Source: Patescibacteria group bacterium (GTDB lineage: Bacteria; Patescibacteriota; Patescibacteriia; CAIXNZ01). Taken from it: 44,095 nt of DNA. The notes under the pieces are model-generated. The model was not told the origin of the DNA and did not search any database. It saw only the letters and a list, made by a program, of their open reading frames with translations. Positions 39,903 to 44,095 of the stretch are shown here, piece by piece (position 1 is the stretch's first letter; every line of letters starts with the position of its first letter). Both the position numbers and the translations under genes were made by a program. Location of the stretch: assembly GCA_028714455.1 (NCBI GenBank), contig JAQTMG010000005.1:19438-63532 (forward strand), written 5' to 3'.

Positions 39903-42735
39903 ATTTCAAAATCTTTTTCAAAAATTGTCCAGTGTATGAGCCGGGAACTTTTGCCACATGTTCTGGCGTGCCCTCGGCAATTATTTTACCACCTTCATCA
40001 CCACCCTCTGGTCCCAAATCAATAATCCAGTCAGCAGTTTTAATCACATCCAAGTTGTGCTCAATTACAATCACCGAATTACCTTTATTAACCAGGCGAT
40101 TTAAAACTTCCAGTAATTTTTTAATATCATCAAAATGCAAACCGGTTGTCGGCTCATCTAAAATGTACAGTGTTTTGCCAGTAGCGCGCTTGGCCAGTTC
40201 AGATGCTAATTTAATTCTTTGCGCCTCGCCGCCAGACAAAGTCGTGGCTGGCTGGCCCATTTTAATATAACCCAAGCCCACATCATAAAGTAATTGCAAC
40301 TTGTCAGCTATCAGCGGAATTTCACTAAAAAATTTCAAGGCCTCTTCCACTGTCATATTTAACACATCGGAAATATTCTTGCCCTTGTAGTGGACTTCAA
40401 GAGTTTCGCGATTATATCTCTTGCCTTTGCATTTTTCGCATTCCACATAAACATCTGGCAAAAAGTGCATTTCAATTTTAATCATGCCATCACCTTCGCA
40501 ATTTTCGCATCTGCCACCCGGCACATTAAAACTAAACCTGCCCGGCCTGTAACCGCGATATTTGGCATCAGGAGTTTCAGCGTACAGATTTCTGATATCT
40601 TGAAAAACCTTAGTATAGGTGGCTGGATTTGAGCGCGGGGTTCTGCCAATTGGCGACTGGTCAATAATAATGGCTTTGTCAATAAAACCAGAATTATTTA
40701 ATTTTTCAAATTCACCTGCCAATTCTTTGGAACCATAAAGTCTTCTAGCTAAAGCTTTATATAAAGTTTCATTAATCAAAGTTGATTTGCCAGAACCAGA
40801 CACGCCAGTTATACAAGTCAAAACGCGCAAGGGAAACTTTACGCGCAGTTGTTTCAAGTTATTTTCCTTAGCGCCAATGATTTCCAAATAGTCAGACCAG
40901 CTTCGACGCTTTTTGGGTGTCTCAATTCGTTTGAAACCGTTTAGATATTGCGCGGTTAATGATTCTTTAACTTTTTTAACTTCAGCCAGAGTTCCTGCGG
41001 CCACAACCTTACCGCCATGAATACCGGCGCCCGGACCCAGATCAACCAGATACTCACAATTTTCCATTGTTTCCTTGTCATGTTCCACAACAATCACAGT
41101 ATTGCCCAAATCGCGCAACTGTTTTAGGGTGGCAATTAATTTTTTATTGTCGCGCTGATGCAAACCAATTGAGGGTTCATCCAAAATATACAAAACTCCG
41201 CGCAGTTCAGAGCCGATTTGCGTGGCTAAACGAATTCTTTGCGCTTCGCCGCCAGACAAAGTGCTGGCTCCCCTGCCTAAAGTTAAATAATCCAAGCCAA
41301 CATTGATCATGAAAGTTAAACGGCTTTTGATTTCTTTCAAAATTTGTCGCGCAATCTGTTCTCGCTTTTCATTGAGTTTCAAGCCATCAATAAATTGATG
41401 GCAATCGCGTATGGAAAGTTGAGTAATTTCAAAAATGTTAAAACCATCAATAGTCACGGCCAAACTTTCTGGTTTTAATCTCTGGCCATGACAAAGTGGG
41501 CATTCTTTAACGCGCATAAATTTAGCCATGTCCTGTCGCCTCTCTTCTGATTCTGTCTGTTTATATAATCTCTCGAGTTGCGGAATCACGCCCTCGAAAT
41601 ATCCTTCCCAGGCATATTCTGCACCAGAGCTTTTGGATTTGAATTCAAAATCAATGCGCTCACTTGAGCCGTGCAAAATCATTTCCACGATTTTTCTGGG
41701 CAATTTTTTTATGGGCGTCTCTGGATCAAATTTAAAATGTTTAGCCAGCGCGTCAACTTTTTGTCCAATAAAACCAAAAACCTGTGTTTTCCAGGGCGCG
41801 ATGCCACCTTCCATAATGGAAAGCTCTGGGTTAGGAATAATTAAGTCCTCGGCAAATTCTTGAATACCTCCCAAGCCATGGCATTCCACGCAAGCGCCAT
41901 AAGGAGAATTAAATGAAAACATTCTCGGCTGTAATTCTTCAAAATTGATGCCGCAATTAGCGCAAGCCAGTTTGGTATTAAATAAAATCTCTTTCTCATT
42001 TACTTTGACAATCAAAATCCCCTCCTGCGACAAATCAAAAGCGGTTTCCAGAGAATCAAAAAGTCGGGTTTTGTGATCTTTGGTTAGTTTAAACGAATCA
42101 ACCACAACTTCTATTTCATGCTTTTCGTATTTTCCCAAAGTAATTTTGGCTGGCAAAATATATTCTTTGCCGTTTACCCTGACTTTTGAATAACCTTGTT
42201 TAAAAAGATTTTCGAAAAGCCGTTCGTAAGTTCCTTTTCTGCCGCGCACCAAAGAAGCCAAAATTTCTACTGACTTGCCGTCATATTGTGGATAGATGTG
42301 GTCAAAAATGCTTTGAATATCTTGAGAGGAAATTTCTTTACCGCACTTTGGACAATGTGGCTGGCCGATTCTGGCAAAAAGCAAGCGTAAATAATCATAA
42401 ACCTCGGTCACCGTGCCCACGGTTGAGCGCGGATTTCTGGAAGTTGATTTTTGCTCAATGGAAATGGCCGGTGAAAGACCCTTGATTGAATCAACATCTG
42501 GCTTATTCATGATGCCCAAAAACTGCCTGGCATAAGATGACAGGCTTTCCACATAACGGCGCTGGCCTTCGGCATACAAAGTATCAAAAGCCAGAGATGA
42601 TTTGCCAGAGCCAGACACGCCAGTCATGACAATAAACTCATTGATGGGCAAATCTAGGCTAACATTCTTTAAATTATGCTGCCTCGCGCCGCGAATTTGA
42701 ATGAATTCCTTTGTGTTTTTTTCGTCTTTTTTCAT
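39901..42735 (-). CDS. uvrA: UvrABC excinuclease subunit A
   Basis: DNA damage sensor ATPase. 944 residues with two ABC modules: Walker [17 protein letters not shown] near residue 39 and [16 protein letters not shown] near 645, two signature motifs ([17 protein letters not shown] and [17 protein letters not shown]), and Walker B in [16 protein letters not shown] and [15 protein letters not shown]. Zinc sites: CPKC with a later CANC pair, CPLCHG, and CENCEGDGM...CEKCKG in the second half. Usual length. uvrB is not in the window. Confidence 0.97.
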   Translation of the reverse strand: MKKDEKNTKEFIQIRGARQHNLKNVSLDLPINEFIVMTGVSGSGKSSLAFDTLYAEGQRRYVESLSSYARQFLGIMNKPDVDSIKGLSPAISIEQKSTSRNPRSTVGTVTEVYDYLRLLFARIGQPHCPKCGKEISSQDIQSIFDHIYPQYDGKSVEILASLVRGRKGTYERLFENLFKQGYSKVRVNGKEYILPAKITLGKYEKHEIEVVVDSFKLTKDHKTRLFDSLETAFDLSQEGILIVKVNEKEILFNTKLACANCGINFEELQPRMFSFNSPYGACVECHGLGGIQEFAEDLIIPNPELSIMEGGIAPWKTQVFGFIGQKVDALAKHFKFDPETPIKKLPRKIVEMILHGSSERIDFEFKSKSSGAEYAWEGYFEGVIPQLERLYKQTESEERRQDMAKFMRVKECPLCHGQRLKPESLAVTIDGFNIFEITQLSIRDCHQFIDGLKLNEKREQIARQILKEIKSRLTFMINVGLDYLTLGRGASTLSGGEAQRIRLATQIGSELRGVLYILDEPSIGLHQRDNKKLIATLKQLRDLGNTVIVVEHDKETMENCEYLVDLGPGAGIHGGKVVAAGTLAEVKKVKESLTAQYLNGFKRIETPKKRRSWSDYLEIIGAKENNLKQLRVKFPLRVLTCITGVSGSGKSTLINETLYKALARRLYGSKELAGEFEKLNNSGFIDKAIIIDQSPIGRTPRSNPATYTKVFQDIRNLYAETPDAKYRGYRPGRFSFNVPGGRCENCEGDGMIKIEMHFLPDVYVECEKCKGKRYNRETLEVHYKGKNISDVLNMTVEEALKFFSEIPLIADKLQLLYDVGLGYIKMGQPATTLSGGEAQRIKLASELAKRATGKTLYILDEPTTGLHFDDIKKLLEVLNRLVNKGNSVIVIEHNLDVIKTADWIIDLGPEGGDEGGKIIAEGTPEHVAKVPGSYTGQFLKKILK

Positions 42736-42850
42736 AATGGCAATTTGAAATATGAAATACGAAATATGAAATATGAGATTGGATAATTAATTATAATAAA
42801 AACCTCTTGCTTATTTCCTATTTCCTGTTTCTTATTTCTGTACAAACACC
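42736..42850. repeat. Intergenic imperfect hairpin of 8-base reiterations
   Basis: Left arm (42745-42780) repeats GAAATAYG-like units and the right arm (42806-42840) repeats TATTTCCT-like units; the arms are roughly complementary. From 42850 to 42968 nothing is seen. Confidence 0.6.
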
Positions 42851-42968
42851 AAAAGTTCGGGTCTTTTTTCGCCACAAACCCTATTTAGAAAAAATTAGTA
42901 TTTAATTAACCATAGTATATTCCTCAAAAGCACCTTTGTCAATCATCAGAAGCATCAATTCTCCTCTA

Positions 42969-42997
42969 TTGACAATAATATCAAAATGTGATAAACT
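42969..42997 (+). promoter_or_regulatory. Promoter of the gene at 43047
   Basis: TTGACA (42969-42974), 17-bp spacer, TAAACT (42992-42997). Confidence 0.6.
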
Positions 42998-43046
42998 TGA
43001 GAATAAAATAAATTGTACTTTCTATCTTATTTATAGGAGGTCTTTG

Positions 43047-43403
43047 ATGGAAATGAGAGAATCTCAAGCCATAGAAGTGAAGCCTGGAGAAATTTTTCAC
43101 GGGATTTTGGAGGATTGCTATCGAGGCGGGGACCGGCATCTGATAGTCAGCGCCGGCGACCTTGACGAGGCCAAGGAAAAAATCAGGAGGCATCCCGGTT
43201 TTTCGGGGGGTGATTTGACGATATTTTCCGAAGAGGAGCTGAAGGGAAAAAGATTAGTAATCTACGACTACATCGGAGTCAACGGAACAAAAACGGAAAG
43301 GCACGTCATTATCGTGGCGGCAAACGCCGATGAGGCCAGAAAGATACTGGGGGCACGGATAAAGAATTTCGAAATCAAAAAAATCGGACAAAAAAATTAT
43401 TAG
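43047..43403 (+). CDS. Small protein of unknown function with two similar halves
   Basis: 118 residues. The ATG at 43047 is chosen because AGGAGG (43035-43040) stands 6 bases before it. No family recognised. Two stretches look alike, DRHLIVSAGDLDEAKEKIRR and ERHVIIVAANADEARKILGA: a beta strand followed by an Ala-Asp-x-Asp-Glu-Ala helix, so it may have arisen from an internal duplication. Soluble. Single gene with its own promoter and terminator and higher GC than uvrA. Confidence 0.7.
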   Translation: MEMRESQAIEVKPGEIFHGILEDCYRGGDRHLIVSAGDLDEAKEKIRRHPGFSGGDLTIFSEEELKGKRLVIYDYIGVNGTKTERHVIIVAANADEARKILGARIKNFEIKKIGQKNY

Positions 43404-43411
43404 CATTAAAA

Positions 43412-43447
43412 AGGGCATCACGCTTCGCGTGATGCCCTATTTTTTTA
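43412..43447. terminator. Bidirectional terminator
   Basis: 12-bp stem (43412-43423 with 43427-43438), 3-nt loop, T-run on both strands, between converging genes. Confidence 0.9.
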
Positions 43448-44095
43448 TTCAGCGGAAAAAAGATGTTTTTGTTGCATGTGCCAGAGATCCTTATAAATGC
43501 CATGCTTGGCAATCAATTCGTTATGCGTTCCCTGTTGAGCAATCCTACCTTCTGACAAAACAATGATCTGGTCGGCCGATTGAGTAATGGCTGAAAAGTC
43601 GTGGGTCACGATAATGGCTGTCCTGCCCTCAATCAGTTTCTGCAAAGCGCCCAGCACTTCAAACTTGGTTTTCTGGTCAAGCGAACTGGTCGCCTCATCC
43701 AGAATCAAAATTTTTGGATCGCGTATGGCCGCTCGGGCAATAGCAATGCGCTGAACCTGGCCGCCGGATAACTTGACGCCTCGCTCGCCAACCTTTGATT
43801 CATATTTTTCTGGCAAGCTCTCAATGAATTCATGAATATTAGCAATCTTGGCTGCCCTGACAACATCTTTATGAGTCGCCTCGGGATTACCATATTTGAT
43901 ATTGTATTCAATGCTTTCATTAAACAAGGCAGGGTCCTGGGGCACGATAGCGATTTGTTTGCGCAATGATTCTTTGGTGATTTGTTTAGCGTCAATGCCG
44001 TCGAAAATGATTTTGCCGCTATCAACGTCAAAAAGTCTGGTGAAGAGATTGTGGAGCGTTGTTTTGCCTGAACCAGTTTCGCCGAAAATCGCCAG
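43445..44095 (-). CDS. ABC exporter ATPase domain (5' partial, MsbA/MDR-like)
   Basis: C-terminal 216 residues; the frame is open to the window edge, so the start is outside. Walker A GETGSGKTT at the first bases, D-loop region with IVPQDPALFNESIEYNI (Q-loop), ABC signature VKLSGGQVQRIAIARAA, Walker B ILILDEATSSLD and H-loop IVTHDFSAI. This arrangement (LFNESI after the Q-loop, IEYNIKYG) is typical of exporters with the membrane domain fused N-terminally, such as lipid or multidrug exporters. Substrate unknown. Confidence 0.92.
   Translation of the reverse strand: MAIFGETGSGKTTLHNLFTRLFDVDSGKIIFDGIDAKQITKESLRKQIAIVPQDPALFNESIEYNIKYGNPEATHKDVVRAAKIANIHEFIESLPEKYESKVGERGVKLSGGQVQRIAIARAAIRDPKILILDEATSSLDQKTKFEVLGALQKLIEGRTAIIVTHDFSAITQSADQIIVLSEGRIAQQGTHNELIAKHGIYKDLWHMQQKHLFSAE

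Overview
The window looks like a chromosomal segment of a Patescibacteria (Candidate Phyla Radiation, Parcubacteria-like) genome. The evidence is the gene content (a DUF4012 surface protein, a polyprenyl glycosylphosphotransferase with GT4 glycosyltransferases, an endonuclease Q homologue, DUF5666 proteins, a very short lysine/arginine-rich protein), the AT-rich background, housekeeping genes that mostly lack a Shine-Dalgarno motif, and a 23S rRNA gene carrying insertions, one of them a group I intron. TGA is used as a stop codon (trhP-like gene, uvrC), so the code is standard. The lineage call is inference; no 16S gene is present.

Layout. 1-1.6 kb: 3' end of a GC-rich surface protein with Ig-like repeats and a thrombospondin-3-like tail. 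1.7-3.2 kb: trpS and RNase P RNA with a consensus promoter. 3.2-12.7 kb: plus-strand envelope polysaccharide locus (glycosylphosphotransferase, three GT4 enzymes, DUF4012 protein, one-pass repeat-domain surface protein). 12.8-20.1 kb: variable-region gene A, a FemAB-like ligase, ruvA, a U32/TrhP-like gene, a degenerate Nudix-like gene, ileS. 20.1-26 kb: minus-strand operon of ECF sigma factor, two small membrane proteins, a MacAB/YknXYZ-type ABC exporter and a DUF5666 protein. 26-28 kb: tRNA-Ala, a 31-aa basic protein, EndoQ. 28.2-34.4 kb: variable-region gene B, 5S and 23S rRNA (group I intron with LAGLIDADG ORF, plus a GIY-YIG ORF in a second insertion), then the frameshifted relative, gene C. 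35.2-36.1 kb: two intact tRNA-Leu genes nested inside fragmented tRNA-Leu-like sequences. 36.2-44.1 kb: superoxide dismutase, small unknown genes, uvrC, uvrA, another small gene, and the end of an ABC exporter.

The most notable observation is a family of small genes (A at 12803-13522, B at 28212-28940, a broken relative C at 34030-34389) whose last ~39 codons differ mainly at codon positions 1 and 2 while position 3 and the framework stay fixed. This resembles variable regions written by a diversity-generating retroelement (DGR). Each is followed by a near-identical strong hairpin. No reverse transcriptase or template repeat is visible here, so if it is a DGR it acts in trans or is lost. The second is the tRNA-Leu cluster, where GC-rich palindromes sit inside D- and T-loops and complete tRNA-Leu genes lie between the two halves of other tRNA-Leu-like sequences. 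The third is a set of palindrome families found in terminators, terminator loops, the RNase P RNA and the 23S insertion.

A recurring style separates small accessory genes from housekeeping genes: single genes with a TTGACA-17 bp promoter, an AGGAGG ribosome-binding site, somewhat higher GC and usually their own strong hairpin terminator.
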